Shown: positions 17,402-26,490, counted from the stretch's first letter. The stretch: 64,000 nt of DNA from Halomonas sp. THAF5a (GCF_009363755.1 NZ_CP045417.1:1736001-1800000), one strand, 5' to 3'. Made by a program: numbers and translations. The notes: generated by a model not told the origin, from the sequence alone.

Positions 17402-18342
17402 GCGATGCCGTCGACGGCCTGCGCGTGAGCCGCGCGGGTCCCCTGGCGCTGCTGCAGGATGCCGGGCGCATGGGCGTACGCCGGCTGGGGGTGACCCAGG
17501 GCGGGCCGGCGGACCAGCACGGCTGGGCCTGGGCGAACTATCTCGCGGGCAACGCCTGGGGCATGCCGGCCCTGGAGGTGACCTTCGGCGGCCTGGAACT
17601 GGTCGCCGAGCGGGACCTGACCGTGGCCGTGGCCGGCGCGGATCTCGGCGCGACCCTCGATGGCGCGCCGCTCGAGGGCTGGCGCTCGTTCGCGATGCGG
17701 GCCGGCCAGCGCCTCGCCTTCGCCACGCCGGTCAATGGCCTGAGGGCCTACCTGGCGGTGGCCGGGGGCTTTCTGGCGACGCCGGTGCTGGGCAGCGTCG
17801 CCTGCGTGGTGCGCGAGGGGCTCGGCGGTCAGGATGGCCGGGGCCACCGGCTGGCCGAGGGCGACCGCCTGCGGGTCGGGGCGGGGTGCGCCGGTCGCGT
17901 AAGCGAGGCGGTGCGCGAGGCGCCGCCCGAGGCGCGGATCGACTACCGCCGGCCCGCCGAGCTGTCGCTGCTGCCGGGGGCCCAGGTGGGGGAGTTCAGC
18001 GGGGAGAGTCTCTATCGGGCCTTCAACGCGTCCTGGCGGGTGGACGATCGTGCCGACCGCATGGGCGTCCGGCTCGCCGGGCCGCCGCTTCACTGCCGGG
18101 TGACCAGCATGATCTCCGAGGGGATCGGCCTGGGCGCCGTCCAGGTGCCGCCCGACGGTCAGCCCATCGCCCTGCTCAACGATCGCCAGACCATCGGTGG
18201 CTATCCCAGGCTCGGTGCCCTCACGCCGCTGGCCTGTTCCCGGCTGGCCCAGTGCCTGCCGGGGCAGGAGGTGCGGCTGAAGGCGGTCGCCAGCGAGCCG
18301 GCACTCGAGGAGTATCGGCGCTTCCGCGCCGCCTTCGCCTGA
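17398..18342 (+). CDS. pxpC: 5-oxoprolinase subunit C (KipA/AHS2 family)
   Basis: A 314-residue subunit starting at ATG 17398, four-base overlap with pxpB. The AHS2 fold begins with LALLQDAGRMGVRRLGVTQGGPADQHGWAWAN in pieces, followed by YLAVAGGF, SMISEGIGLGAVQVPPDGQPI and NDRQTIGGYPRLG. With PxpA and PxpB it completes the enzyme. The gene ends against a convergent small gene. Confidence 0.93.
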   Translation: MSDAVDGLRVSRAGPLALLQDAGRMGVRRLGVTQGGPADQHGWAWANYLAGNAWGMPALEVTFGGLELVAERDLTVAVAGADLGATLDGAPLEGWRSFAMRAGQRLAFATPVNGLRAYLAVAGGFLATPVLGSVACVVREGLGGQDGRGHRLAEGDRLRVGAGCAGRVSEAVREAPPEARIDYRRPAELSLLPGAQVGEFSGESLYRAFNASWRVDDRADRMGVRLAGPPLHCRVTSMISEGIGLGAVQVPPDGQPIALLNDRQTIGGYPRLGALTPLACSRLAQCLPGQEVRLKAVASEPALEEYRRFRAAFA

Positions 18343-18353
18343 GAGGCGCCCCG

Positions 18354-18375
18354 GCGGGCACCTCGCCATGCCCGC
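18354..18375. terminator. Weak hairpin after pxpC
   Basis: GCGGGCA (18354-18360) and TGCCCGC (18369-18375) form a perfect seven-base stem with an eight-base loop between the pxpC stop and the end of the convergent small gene. There is no U-run, so it is offered as a possible shared transcription end only. Confidence 0.3.
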
Positions 18376-18377
18376 GC

Positions 18378-18587
18378 CTAGGCGCCCAGGCCGCTCTCGC
18401 GCAGCAGCTGGTCGATGCTGCGCTCGGCGCGGGGGGCGCCGCCCTCGAGCAGCAGCTGGGTCTCCAGGTCGCTCAGGCCATCCTGCACCAGGCGCTCGAT
18501 CAGCTCGGCCTTGGTGATGCCGGTGTGCTGGCAGGCCTGTTCGAGGCGGGTCTCGATGTCGCGGGAAAAACGCAGCAGATGGGGCAT
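18378..18587 (-). CDS. Small ribbon-helix-helix-like protein
   Basis: A 69-residue hypothetical protein. The segment LLRFSRDIETRLEQACQHTGITKAELIERLVQDGL resembles a CopG/Arc-type ribbon-helix-helix: a short strand, then two helices joined at the TGITKAEL turn. AAGGAA is well placed before ATG 18587. No toxin-like partner is adjacent. It could be a DNA-binding regulator; function otherwise unknown. Confidence 0.55.
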   Translation of the reverse strand: MPHLLRFSRDIETRLEQACQHTGITKAELIERLVQDGLSDLETQLLLEGGAPRAERSIDQLLRESGLGA

Positions 18588-18693
18588 GGGGATGTTCCTT
18601 GCAGTGAGTCCGAGTCGAGTGTCGCGACGGGTGATGACAACATCATGACGTGTCGAGCGAGCGAGGGGAATACCGGCGGGCCTTGCGGCGGCC

Positions 18694-19380
18694 TCAGGCC
18701 AGGCCCTGGCGCTGCATGGCCTCGGTGATGATCGGCACCGGCGTCATCAGGTGCTCGCGCATCATCCGGGCGGCACGCGGGACGTCGCGGGAGAGGATGG
18801 CCTCGACCAGCGCCTCATGCTCGTCGCGCTTGCGCGCCAGCGCCTCGCCCGAGAAGACTGTCTCGCGCAGCCAGAGATGGCGGTAGCGCTCCACCTGGTC
18901 GAAGAGGCTCTCGCGCACCTTGAGCAGGTGGGGCGAGTCGCAGCCGGCGACGATGGCGGTATGGAAGGCCTTGTGGCGGGCGTCCCACACCTCGAGCTGT
19001 TCCTCGGGGCTGTTGACCTCGGTCACCTTGGCCAGGGTGTGGGCCTTGGCCAGGATCTCGGCCTCCCAGTCGTCGCCGCCGCGCTGGATGGCCAGCTCCA
19101 GCATCAGCCCCTCGAGCTGGGCCCGGGCGTCGTAGAGGTCTTCGAGCTCCGACAGTGACATCGGCGCGACCCGATAGCCGCGCTGGCTGATCGCCACCAC
19201 CAGGTGCTCGGCCACCAGCTGCGAGAGGGCCTCGCGCAGCGGGCCGATGCCGAGGCCATAGCGCTCCTTGAGCCCGCTCATCCGCAGTTTCTCGCCGGGC
19301 GTGAAGACGCCGCGGATGATGTCGCGTTTCAGCCAGTGGTAGGCGCTGACGCCGAGGTTCTGTTTCGAGAGGGTGTCCAT
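18694..19380 (-). CDS. GntR-family regulator, GlaR/CsiR-like
   Basis: A 228-residue FadR-subfamily regulator: N-terminal winged helix about 10-75 (LKRDIIRGVFTPGEKLRM, GIGPLREALSQLVAEHLV, QRGYRVAPMS) and a C-terminal FCD effector domain about 85-215 with metal-ligand-type His/Asp positions (DARHKAFHTAIV, RDEHEALVEAIL). The N-terminal half strongly resembles E. coli GlaR (CsiR), which represses glutarate catabolism. No csiD or lhgO-type gene is present. Its neighbours suggest it could instead answer to 5-oxoproline or glutamate metabolites; that is inference. Confidence 0.78.
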   Translation of the reverse strand: MDTLSKQNLGVSAYHWLKRDIIRGVFTPGEKLRMSGLKERYGLGIGPLREALSQLVAEHLVVAISQRGYRVAPMSLSELEDLYDARAQLEGLMLELAIQRGGDDWEAEILAKAHTLAKVTEVNSPEEQLEVWDARHKAFHTAIVAGCDSPHLLKVRESLFDQVERYRHLWLRETVFSGEALARKRDEHEALVEAILSRDVPRAARMMREHLMTPVPIITEAMQRQGLA

Positions 19381-19419
19381 GGCCCGCCGTCGTCCTGAGT
19401 GTCCCGATCATCATACCCA

Positions 19420-19443
19420 ATGATCGCCACTGTGGTGAATCAT
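19420..19443. promoter_or_regulatory. Inverted repeat upstream of the GntR gene
   Basis: ATGATCGCCAC followed by tg and TGGTGAATCAT forms an imperfect dyad (outer ATGAT/ATCAT and inner CCAC/GTGG, one-base slip), 40-63 bases before the GntR start. It is a possible autoregulatory operator, unlike the TTATC sites before pxpA. Confidence 0.35.
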
Positions 19444-19497
19444 CCTCCTCCTGCTCAAAACATTGACGCTTGTCGTGATGGTGGACATTTTTCCGGG

Positions 19498-21261
19498 TCA
19501 GTCGCCGGTTTCCCGCAGCGCCTGCCAGGCCGCGTAGGTGCTGAGGAAGACCCGGCCGGTCAGGTCGTCCAGGAAGTCGCTGTGCTTGAGGCGATCCATC
19601 ACCGGCCCCTTCACCTCGGCGAGGTGCAGAGTCACCGAGGAGTCCTGGAGCCGGGCGTTGATCGCCTCGAGGCTCTCCAGGGCCGAGGCGTCGATCAGGT
19701 TCACCGCCGAGCAGATCAGCACCACGTGGTCGAGCTCGGGCCGACTCGCCACCAGGGTGTAGAGGGTGTCCTCGAGGTAGCGGGCGTTGGCGAAGTAGAG
19801 GCTCTCGTCGACGCGCAGCATGGCCAGGTGGCTGACGGTCTCGGTCTGGTGGCGGTGCACGCTGCGAAAGTGCTCGGTGCCCTCGATGCGCCCTACCAGC
19901 GCGCTGTGCGGGCGGCTGGTGCGGTAGAGGAAGAGGCCGATGGAGAGCGCCACCCCCGAGATGATGCCGGCCTCCACCCCTTCCACCAGGGTCAGCGCGA
20001 TGGTCACCGCCATGGCCGAGAAGTCGCTGCGCGAGTAGCGCCAGGTCTGGCGCATCAGGGGGATGTCCACCAGGGTCAGGATGGAGACGGTGATGGTGGC
20101 GGCGAGCGTGGCGATGGGCAGGTGGTACAGCAGCGGGGTCAGCGCCAGGGTGGCCGCCGCGATGCAAAGCGCCGCGAAGAGCCCCGCCAGGGGAGTGCGC
20201 GCCCCGGACTCGAAGTTGATCACGGTGCGCGAGAGTCCGCCGGTGACGGGCATGCCGCCGGTGAAGGCGGCCGCGACGTTGGCGCCGCCGAGGCCCACCA
20301 GCTCCTGGTTGGGGGAGATCCGCTCGCGGCGCTTGGCGGCGAGCATCTGGGCCATGGAGATCGACTCGACGAAGCCGACCACGCTGATCAGCAGCGCCGG
20401 GACCAGCAGCCGCTGCCACAGCGGCAGGTCCAGCGGCGGCAGGGTCAGCGGCGGCAGCCCGCCTGGCACGGCGCCGACCACCGCCACCCCCCGCTCGGCG
20501 AGCCCCAGCTGCCAGCTGAGCAGGGTGGTCACGATCACCGCGATCACCGGGCCCGTGCGGGTCAGCAGCGCGGCCAACCCGGCCGGCAGCCCCACCGCCT
20601 CGAAGGCACGCCGGCCGTACTGCCGGATGCCCACCAGGAAGGCCAGGCAGCCCACCCCCATCAGCAGGGTCGGGCCGTGGGTCTGGTCGAGCGCGCCGGC
20701 GAGGCCTGCCACCAGGTCCAGGGCGGTGAAGCCGCTGGCCTCGATGCCGAGCAGGTGGGCCGCCTGGCTGGCGGCGATCAGCACCGCCGAGGCGGAGAGG
20801 AAGCCGGCGATCACCGGATGGCTCAGGAAGTTGGCGAAGAAACCCAGGCGCAGCAGTCCCATGGCGGTGAGCATCAGCCCCGAGAGCAGCGACAGCACCA
20901 GGGCGGCCTGGAGGTACTCCGGGGTGCCCGGCGCGGCCACGCCCGAGAGGGCCGCGCCGGTCATCAGGGCGATGATCGCCACCGGCCCCACGGCCAGGGT
21001 GCGGCTGGTGCCGAGCAGGGTGTAGGCCAGCAGGGGCAGGATGCTGGCATACAGGCCCACCACCGCCGGCAGGCCGGCGAGCAGCGCGTAGGCCAGCGAC
21101 TGGGGAATCACCATGATGCCGACGATCACGCCGGCCAGCAGGTCGGCGCCGGCCAGGCGGCGGGTGTAGTGGGGTAACCAGGTGAGGATCGGGAGGTAGC
21201 GCTTGAGCATCCGTTCGCGTCGTGTCGATGGCTTGGGCGGCGGGCGGTGGCCCGCGGACAT
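19498..21261 (-). CDS. SulP family anion permease with STAS domain
   Basis: A 587-residue SulP/SLC26-type transporter. Residues 25-430 hold about 12-14 helices, with the family signatures DLLAGVIVGIMVIPQSLAYALLAGLP and QELVGLGGANVAAAFTGGMPVTGGLSRT. A C-terminal STAS domain (about 450-570) contains LICSAVNLIDASALESLEAIN. SulP proteins carry sulfate, bicarbonate or dicarboxylates. Nearby metY slightly favours sulfate, but the genes are divergent and the substrate stays open. ATG 21261 is used; Met18 is an alternative, and neither has a strong RBS. Confidence 0.85.
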   Translation of the reverse strand: MSAGHRPPPKPSTRRERMLKRYLPILTWLPHYTRRLAGADLLAGVIVGIMVIPQSLAYALLAGLPAVVGLYASILPLLAYTLLGTSRTLAVGPVAIIALMTGAALSGVAAPGTPEYLQAALVLSLLSGLMLTAMGLLRLGFFANFLSHPVIAGFLSASAVLIAASQAAHLLGIEASGFTALDLVAGLAGALDQTHGPTLLMGVGCLAFLVGIRQYGRRAFEAVGLPAGLAALLTRTGPVIAVIVTTLLSWQLGLAERGVAVVGAVPGGLPPLTLPPLDLPLWQRLLVPALLISVVGFVESISMAQMLAAKRRERISPNQELVGLGGANVAAAFTGGMPVTGGLSRTVINFESGARTPLAGLFAALCIAAATLALTPLLYHLPIATLAATITVSILTLVDIPLMRQTWRYSRSDFSAMAVTIALTLVEGVEAGIISGVALSIGLFLYRTSRPHSALVGRIEGTEHFRSVHRHQTETVSHLAMLRVDESLYFANARYLEDTLYTLVASRPELDHVVLICSAVNLIDASALESLEAINARLQDSSVTLHLAEVKGPVMDRLKHSDFLDDLTGRVFLSTYAAWQALRETGD

Positions 21262-21350
21262 GCCGACCAGACTAAACGATATTGGTCTCGAGGTTCAGGC
21301 TTGGTTAGCATCGGGTGAATCAGCGATATGCAGTAAGCCCCCATCGATGA

Positions 21351-21380
21351 CAACCAATCACAACCAATCACAACCAATGA
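21351..21380. repeat. Three tandem 10-base repeats in the metY leader
   Basis: CAACCAATCA occurs three times head to tail (the third copy ends GA instead of CA), finishing 20 bases before the metY start codon. The exact 10-base period places equivalent faces on one side of the helix, as in reiterated regulator-binding sites. It may alternatively be an unstructured translational enhancer. Confidence 0.7.
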
Positions 21381-21399
21381 CAACGCCAAAGGACACGCC

Positions 21400-22674
21400 A
21401 TGAAGCTCGAGACCCTCGCCCTGCACCACGGCTATGCCCCCGACGACCAGCACGCCGTGGCCGTGCCGATCCACCAGACCACCTCGTTCTCCTTCGACAG
21501 CGCGCAGCACGCCGCGGACCTGTTCGACCTCAAGGTCGAGGGCAACATCTACTCGCGGATCATGAACCCCACCTGCGCGGTGCTCGAGCAGCGCCTGGCG
21601 GCCCTGGAGGGCGGGATCGCGGGCCTGGCCGTGGCCTCGGGCATGGCCGCCATCACCTACGCCATCCAGACTATCGCCGAGGCCGGCGACAACATCGTCT
21701 CGATCAGCGAGCTCTACGGCGGCACCTACAACCTCTTCGCCCATACCCTGCCGCGCCAGGGGATCGAGGTGCGCTTCGCCGACAAGGACGACATCGAGGG
21801 CCTGGAGGCGCTGATCGACGCGCGCACCAAGGCCGTCTTCTGCGAGAGCGTGGGCAACCCCTCGGGCAGCGTGGTGGACATGGTCGCGCTGGCCGAGGCG
21901 GCCCATCGCCACGGGGTGCCGGTGATCGTCGACAACACCGTGCCCACGCCCTTCCTGTGGCGCCCCATCGAGCACGGTGCCGATATCGTCATCCACTCCG
22001 CCACCAAGTACATCGGGGGCCACGGCACCACCGTGGGCGGGGTGATCATCGATTCCGGCAAGTTCCCCTGGGCCGAGCATGCCGACCGCTTCCCGCTGCT
22101 CAACGAGCCGGACGTCTCCTACCATGGGGTCTGCTACACCCGGGACCTGGGCGAGGCGGCCTTCATCGGCCGGGCGCGGGTGGTGCCGCTTCGCAACATG
22201 GGCGCGGCGCTCTCCGCCCAGGCCGCCTGGCAGCTGCTGCAGGGCCTCGAGACGCTGTCGCTGCGCATCGAGCGCATCTGCGACAACGCCCGCCGGGTGG
22301 CGGAGTACCTCGAGGGGCATCCGGCGGTGACCTGGGTGCAGTACGCGGGCCTCGCGAGCCACAAGGATCACGGCCTGGCACGCAAGTACATGGACGGGCA
22401 CGCGTCGGGCATCTTGAGCTTCGGCATCAGCGGCGGCCTCGAGGCCGGCGCGCGCTTCTACGATGCCCTCGGCATGATCCTGCGCCTGGTCAATATCGGC
22501 GACGCCAAGACCTGCTCGTCGATCCCCGCGGCGACCACCCATCGCCAGCTCAACGAGCGGGAGCTCGAGGCGGCCGGCGTGACGCCGGACATGGTGCGCC
22601 TCTCCATCGGCATCGAGCACGTCGACGACATCATCGCCGACCTGGATCAGGCGCTGGCCGCCAGCCAGGCCTAG
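21400..22674 (+). CDS. metY: O-acetylhomoserine sulfhydrylase-type PLP enzyme
   Basis: A 424-residue Cys/Met-metabolism PLP enzyme. The PLP lysine is in SATKYIGGHGTTVGG (about residue 205), with YSRIMNPT and ASGMAAITYAI upstream. The length and the insert around NEPDVSYHGVCYTRDLG are typical of O-acetylhomoserine sulfhydrylases (direct sulfide incorporation to homocysteine) rather than 380-400-residue cystathionine enzymes. AAAGGA lies before ATG 21400. Methionine gamma-lyase is a less likely alternative. Confidence 0.85.
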   Translation: MKLETLALHHGYAPDDQHAVAVPIHQTTSFSFDSAQHAADLFDLKVEGNIYSRIMNPTCAVLEQRLAALEGGIAGLAVASGMAAITYAIQTIAEAGDNIVSISELYGGTYNLFAHTLPRQGIEVRFADKDDIEGLEALIDARTKAVFCESVGNPSGSVVDMVALAEAAHRHGVPVIVDNTVPTPFLWRPIEHGADIVIHSATKYIGGHGTTVGGVIIDSGKFPWAEHADRFPLLNEPDVSYHGVCYTRDLGEAAFIGRARVVPLRNMGAALSAQAAWQLLQGLETLSLRIERICDNARRVAEYLEGHPAVTWVQYAGLASHKDHGLARKYMDGHASGILSFGISGGLEAGARFYDALGMILRLVNIGDAKTCSSIPAATTHRQLNERELEAAGVTPDMVRLSIGIEHVDDIIADLDQALAASQA

Positions 22675-22694
22675 GCGCTCGGGCGCCAGGCGCG

Positions 22695-23837
22695 TCAGTC
22701 CTGATCGAGCAGGCCGCGGTCGAGCCGACGCTTCCAGGCCAGCGCCAGGCGGCCGGCCCACCAGCGCTGGCCGCGGATGGCGAGCCCCTGGTCGCCCAGG
22801 TCGAGGAGGGTGGTGGCGACCCGACGCGGCACGTAGGCGGTCAGCGGTGCGCCGGCGAGGCGGGCGCCGAGGTTGTCGGCCAGCACGGCGGCCTGGTGTC
22901 GGCCGTGGAGGATCAGCTTCGGCAGCACCCGGCTCACCAGGGCCGCGCAGTCCCCGGCGGCAAAGACGTCGGGGAAGCCCGGGCTCTGCAGGGTCTCCTC
23001 GACGGCCAGGCCGCGTCCCGGAATCACCGGCAGGCCCAGTCGCTCCAGCCCCTCGGGCGGGGCGAGGCCGGTGGCGTGCACGGCGTGGTCGGCGGCCAGC
23101 CACTGCAGGCTGTCCTCTCCCCAGCCGTGATCGGCGGCGGTGAAGGTCACGCCCCCCGGGGCGTGGCCCGTCACCTCCACGCCGACGAGCACGCTGATCT
23201 CCTGGCGCGCCAGATGGCGCATCAGCCAGCGCACGGCGCCTGCTGGCGCTCCCTCCAGCAGCCGTTCCTCCCGCGTGACCAGCAGGATCTCGGCGCGCCC
23301 GCCACAGCGCCTGGCCAGCTGGCGAAGCTGACAGGCGATCTCCACGCCGCTGGCGCCGCCCCCGACGACCAGGACCCGCGGGGCGTGGCCGCGGGCAAGC
23401 TCCCGCTCCAGGCGGTGGCGCAGCGCCAGCAGGCGCGCCACCGGCTTGATCGTCCAGACACGGGGACCCGGCGACGAGGGGGGCGGGCAGCGGCTGGCGG
23501 AGCCCAGGTTCAGGGAGAGCAGGGAGAAGGGCAGCGTCCGGCCATCCTCTAGCCGTGCCCGTTTCGCCTCGGGATCGAGGCTCGCCAGGCGGCCGCGGAT
23601 CGGCGTCACGCCATGGCGCCTCGCCAGCCGTGCCGGATCCAGGCGACCCTCGTGGGCGGCATGCCGACCGCTCAGCAGACCGGCGGCGGTGCCCGCATGC
23701 CAGAAACCGCCGGGGTCGACCAGCGTCACCTCGGCGTCCGCGAGGCGGCGTCGATGGCGCAGCAGCTGAAGGTGGACATGGCCGGCGCCCACCAGCAGCA
23801 GGCGAGGGCGCTCGGCGCGAGGAGCAGCGATCGTCAT
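22695..23837 (-). CDS. FAD-dependent pyridine nucleotide-disulfide oxidoreductase (NDH-2-like)
   Basis: About 380 residues. Two dinucleotide folds are seen: LLLVGAGHVHLQLLR at the N-terminus (FAD) and VLVVGGGASGVEIACQL near residue 155 (NAD(P)H). The late FAD motif is FPDVFAAGDCAAL. The GHVH variant of the first motif resembles the TIGR03169 group, often fused or linked to selenophosphate synthase, but no selD is here. I start at ATG 23837 because the fold begins just after it; an ATG six codons upstream is possible. Confidence 0.75.
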   Translation of the reverse strand: MTIAAPRAERPRLLLVGAGHVHLQLLRHRRRLADAEVTLVDPGGFWHAGTAAGLLSGRHAAHEGRLDPARLARRHGVTPIRGRLASLDPEAKRARLEDGRTLPFSLLSLNLGSASRCPPPSSPGPRVWTIKPVARLLALRHRLERELARGHAPRVLVVGGGASGVEIACQLRQLARRCGGRAEILLVTREERLLEGAPAGAVRWLMRHLARQEISVLVGVEVTGHAPGGVTFTAADHGWGEDSLQWLAADHAVHATGLAPPEGLERLGLPVIPGRGLAVEETLQSPGFPDVFAAGDCAALVSRVLPKLILHGRHQAAVLADNLGARLAGAPLTAYVPRRVATTLLDLGDQGLAIRGQRWWAGRLALAWKRRLDRGLLDQD

Positions 23838-23872
23838 GGCGCGATGGTAGCCCAACGGGACGCGGCGAGCGA

Positions 23873-24808
23873 TCAGCGCGTGGCCATCCGGGGTGCGTCG
23901 CGACGACTGTGGGTCTGCCAGGCCGACCAGGAGTAGAGGGCCAGGCCGATCCAGATCAGCACGAAGGTCGCCAGCTGCGTGGGCGTCAGCGGCTCATGAA
24001 AGACCCACAGGGCGATGGCGAACTGGATGGTCGGGTTCAGGTACATCAGAAACCCCAGGGTGGCGAGGCGAAGGCGCCGCGCGGCGCCGGCGAAGGCCAG
24101 CAGGGGCAGGGCGGTGATCACGCCGCTGGCGACCAGCAGCAGGGTGGTGCGGCCCTCGATGAGGAAGTGGGAGAGCCCGGCCTGGGCAAGCCCGCCCAGC
24201 ATCATCAGCGCCAGGGGCAGCAGCAGCAGGGTCTCGACGAAGAGCCCCGAGAGGCCGTCGAGCCGCACCTGCTTGCGCAGGAGCCCATAGGTCCCGAAGG
24301 AAAAGGCCAGCGCCAGGCTGATCCAGGGCAGCTCGCCGAGCACCACCAGCTGGATCGCGATGGCCGCGACGGCCAGCCCCACCGCCACGCCCTGCAGGCG
24401 TGCCATGCGCTCGCGCAGCACCAGCATGCCGAGCGCCACGTTGACCAGCGGCGTCATGAAGTACCCCAGGCTCGCCTGCAGCACATGGCGGGTCTCCACC
24501 GAGTAGATGTAGAGCCCCCAGTTCAGCGCGATCAGCAGCGCGCAGCCCAGCACCCGGCCAAGTCCTCGCGGCCGAGCGAGCGCCTCGTGCACCGGCGACC
24601 AGCGGCCGAGCAGGGTGATCAGCCCGGCCAGGAAGGCGCAGGACCAGATCACCCGGTGGGTCAGCACCTCGAAGGCGGGCACGCCCTCAAAGAGGGCGAA
24701 GAAGAGCGGAAAGCAGCCCCACATCGCGTAGGCGGCCAGGCCGAAGGCCACGCCCTGGCCGGAGTCCCGGGCGTTGGCGGCGGTGACGGAAGCGGAGGAG
24801 CGGGTCAT
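23873..24808 (-). CDS. rarD: EamA-family transporter RarD
   Basis: Ten-helix DMT-superfamily protein of about 311 residues. The RarD signatures are AMWGCFPLFFALFEGVPAFEVLTHRVIWS in pieces, LNWGLYIYSVETRHVLQASLGYFMTPL and LYSWSAW at the C-terminus. Substrate unknown (E. coli RarD was linked to chloramphenicol sensitivity). ATG 24808 is preferred to an upstream GTG because the extra residues are not family-like. Confidence 0.85.
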   Translation of the reverse strand: MTRSSASVTAANARDSGQGVAFGLAAYAMWGCFPLFFALFEGVPAFEVLTHRVIWSCAFLAGLITLLGRWSPVHEALARPRGLGRVLGCALLIALNWGLYIYSVETRHVLQASLGYFMTPLVNVALGMLVLRERMARLQGVAVGLAVAAIAIQLVVLGELPWISLALAFSFGTYGLLRKQVRLDGLSGLFVETLLLLPLALMMLGGLAQAGLSHFLIEGRTTLLLVASGVITALPLLAFAGAARRLRLATLGFLMYLNPTIQFAIALWVFHEPLTPTQLATFVLIWIGLALYSWSAWQTHSRRDAPRMATR

Positions 24809-24939
24809 GGGGTTCTCGATCGCAAAGACCACCGAGGTTAGCAGGCTATCGGCGTCGCCGCCATGCGCGCCTGGCTGACGCGCCGCTGGCGCTGCGGTAG
24901 GCTGGGGGCCAGAGATATTCCCCCGGACGGAGTGCCCCG

Positions 24940-25755
24940 ATGAGCGAGTTGCGAACCACCCTGGTGCAGTGCGACCTGCGCTGGGAAGATCCCGAGGCCA
25001 ACTGCCGGATGCTCGAGGAGACGCTGGGCGAGCTGGGTGCCGACGACACGGACCTGATCGTGCTGCCGGAGATGTTCGCCACCGGTTTCACCATGAACTC
25101 CCGCGAGATGGCCGAGCCCATGGCCGAGAGCCGCACCGTGGCCTGGCTCCGGGAGCAGGCGGCCCGCCGCGGCTGCGTGGTCACCGGCAGCGTGGCGGTC
25201 GTCGAGGAGGGCGAGTACTTCAACCGCCTGATCTGGGCGCGTCCGGACGGCAGCCTGGTCCACTACGACAAGCGCCACCTGTTTCGCATGGCCGGCGAGC
25301 ATGAGCGCTACGCCATGGGCCATGAGCGGGTGATCGTCGAGCTCAAGGGCTTTCGCCTCCTGCTCAGCGTCTGCTACGACCTGCGCTTTCCGGTCTGGCT
25401 GCGCCAGCGCCCGGGGCCCGACGAGCATTTCGAGTACGACGCCCTGCTCTGCGTCGCCAACTGGCCGGCCCCGCGCCGCCACCCCTGGCGGGTGCTGCTG
25501 CAGGCGCGCGCCGTCGAGAACCTGTGCCCGGTGATCGGCGTCAACCGGGTCGGCGAGGACGCCAAGGGCTTGGCCTACGCCGGCGACTCCATGCTGATCG
25601 ACGCCAAGGGCGAGGCGCTGATCGACGAGCCCCGGGGCCTGCCCTTCCTGAAGACCGGCACCCTCTCGCTCGACGCGCTTCGGGCGTTTCGCGACAAGTT
25701 CCCGGCCTGGCGTGATGCCGATCATTTCGCCCTCGCCGACGGGGTGGGCAACTGA
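24940..25755 (+). CDS. yafV: Omega-amidase-type carbon-nitrogen hydrolase (YafV-like)
   Basis: A 271-residue nitrilase-superfamily enzyme. The Glu-Lys-Cys triad is visible as VLPEMFATGF, YDKRHLFRM and LLLSVCYDLRFPVW. YafV/Nit2 hydrolyses alpha-ketoglutaramate and related omega-amides, a metabolite-repair reaction for glutamine transamination products. Its stop overlaps the rsuA start (TGATG). Confidence 0.85.
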   Translation: MSELRTTLVQCDLRWEDPEANCRMLEETLGELGADDTDLIVLPEMFATGFTMNSREMAEPMAESRTVAWLREQAARRGCVVTGSVAVVEEGEYFNRLIWARPDGSLVHYDKRHLFRMAGEHERYAMGHERVIVELKGFRLLLSVCYDLRFPVWLRQRPGPDEHFEYDALLCVANWPAPRRHPWRVLLQARAVENLCPVIGVNRVGEDAKGLAYAGDSMLIDAKGEALIDEPRGLPFLKTGTLSLDALRAFRDKFPAWRDADHFALADGVGN

Positions 25756-26453
25756 TGCGGCTGGACCGATTCCTGAGCGAGACCACCGACCTGACCCGCA
25801 GCCTGGCCAAGAAGGCGCTGCACCGCGAGGAGGTGCGCGTGGACGGCGAGGTGGTCAAGAACCCGGCCACCCAGGTCGATGGAAGCCGACGGGTCACCTG
25901 GAACGGCGAGCCGCTGGCGCTGGTCGGCCTGCGCTACGTGATGCTCCACAAGCCCGCGGGGGTCGAATGCAGCGCCCGACGGGGCCTCTATCCGCTGGTG
26001 CGCGAGCTGGTCGACCTGCCCCAGGTGGAGCGACTGCAGACGGTGGGGCGCCTCGACGTCGATACCACCGGCCTGGTGCTGCTCACCGACGACGGTCAGT
26101 GGTCCCATCGGGTGACCTCGCCGAAGCGGCGCTGCGGCAAGGTCTATCGCGTCACCCTCGCCGATCCGCTGGAGGGGGAGGCGCTGGAAGCCGCCGTGAC
26201 GCAGTTCGCCGAGGGGCTCTGGCTCGATGGCGAGGAGAAGCCGACGCGTCCCGCAGAGCTCGCGATGCGCGAGCCACGGGTCGCCGAGCTGACCCTCTTC
26301 GAGGGCAAGTACCACCAGGTCAAGCGCATGTTCGCGGCCATCGGCCACCATGTGGCGGCCCTGCACCGCGAGGCGATCGGCCCGCTCTCGCTGGGCGACC
26401 TCGCCCCCGGCGAGTGGCGGGAGCTCAGCGAGGGCGAGCGCGCCCAGTTCTGA
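25755..26453 (+). CDS. rsuA: 16S rRNA pseudouridine(516) synthase
   Basis: A 232-residue RsuA-type synthase. An S4 RNA-binding domain (MRLDRFLSETTDLTRSLAKKAL, about 1-60) precedes the catalytic core with GRLDVDTTGLVLLTDDG, where the Asp is the nucleophile. KYHQVKRMFAAIGHHV closes the fold. It is coupled to the upstream amidase gene. Confidence 0.9.
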   Translation: MRLDRFLSETTDLTRSLAKKALHREEVRVDGEVVKNPATQVDGSRRVTWNGEPLALVGLRYVMLHKPAGVECSARRGLYPLVRELVDLPQVERLQTVGRLDVDTTGLVLLTDDGQWSHRVTSPKRRCGKVYRVTLADPLEGEALEAAVTQFAEGLWLDGEEKPTRPAELAMREPRVAELTLFEGKYHQVKRMFAAIGHHVAALHREAIGPLSLGDLAPGEWRELSEGERAQF

Positions 26454-26490
26454 TCGCCCCCGCGTCACATCGCCCCCAGGCAGAGAGCGC

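Noticed and set aside
21351-21380. The short direct repeats as a CRISPR array.
   Set aside because: The units are 10 bases with no spacers, and there are no cas genes in the window.
21262-21399. A SAM-type riboswitch was considered in the metY leader.
   Set aside because: The leader is short and contains the tandem CAACCAATCA units but no paired elements of a SAM aptamer.
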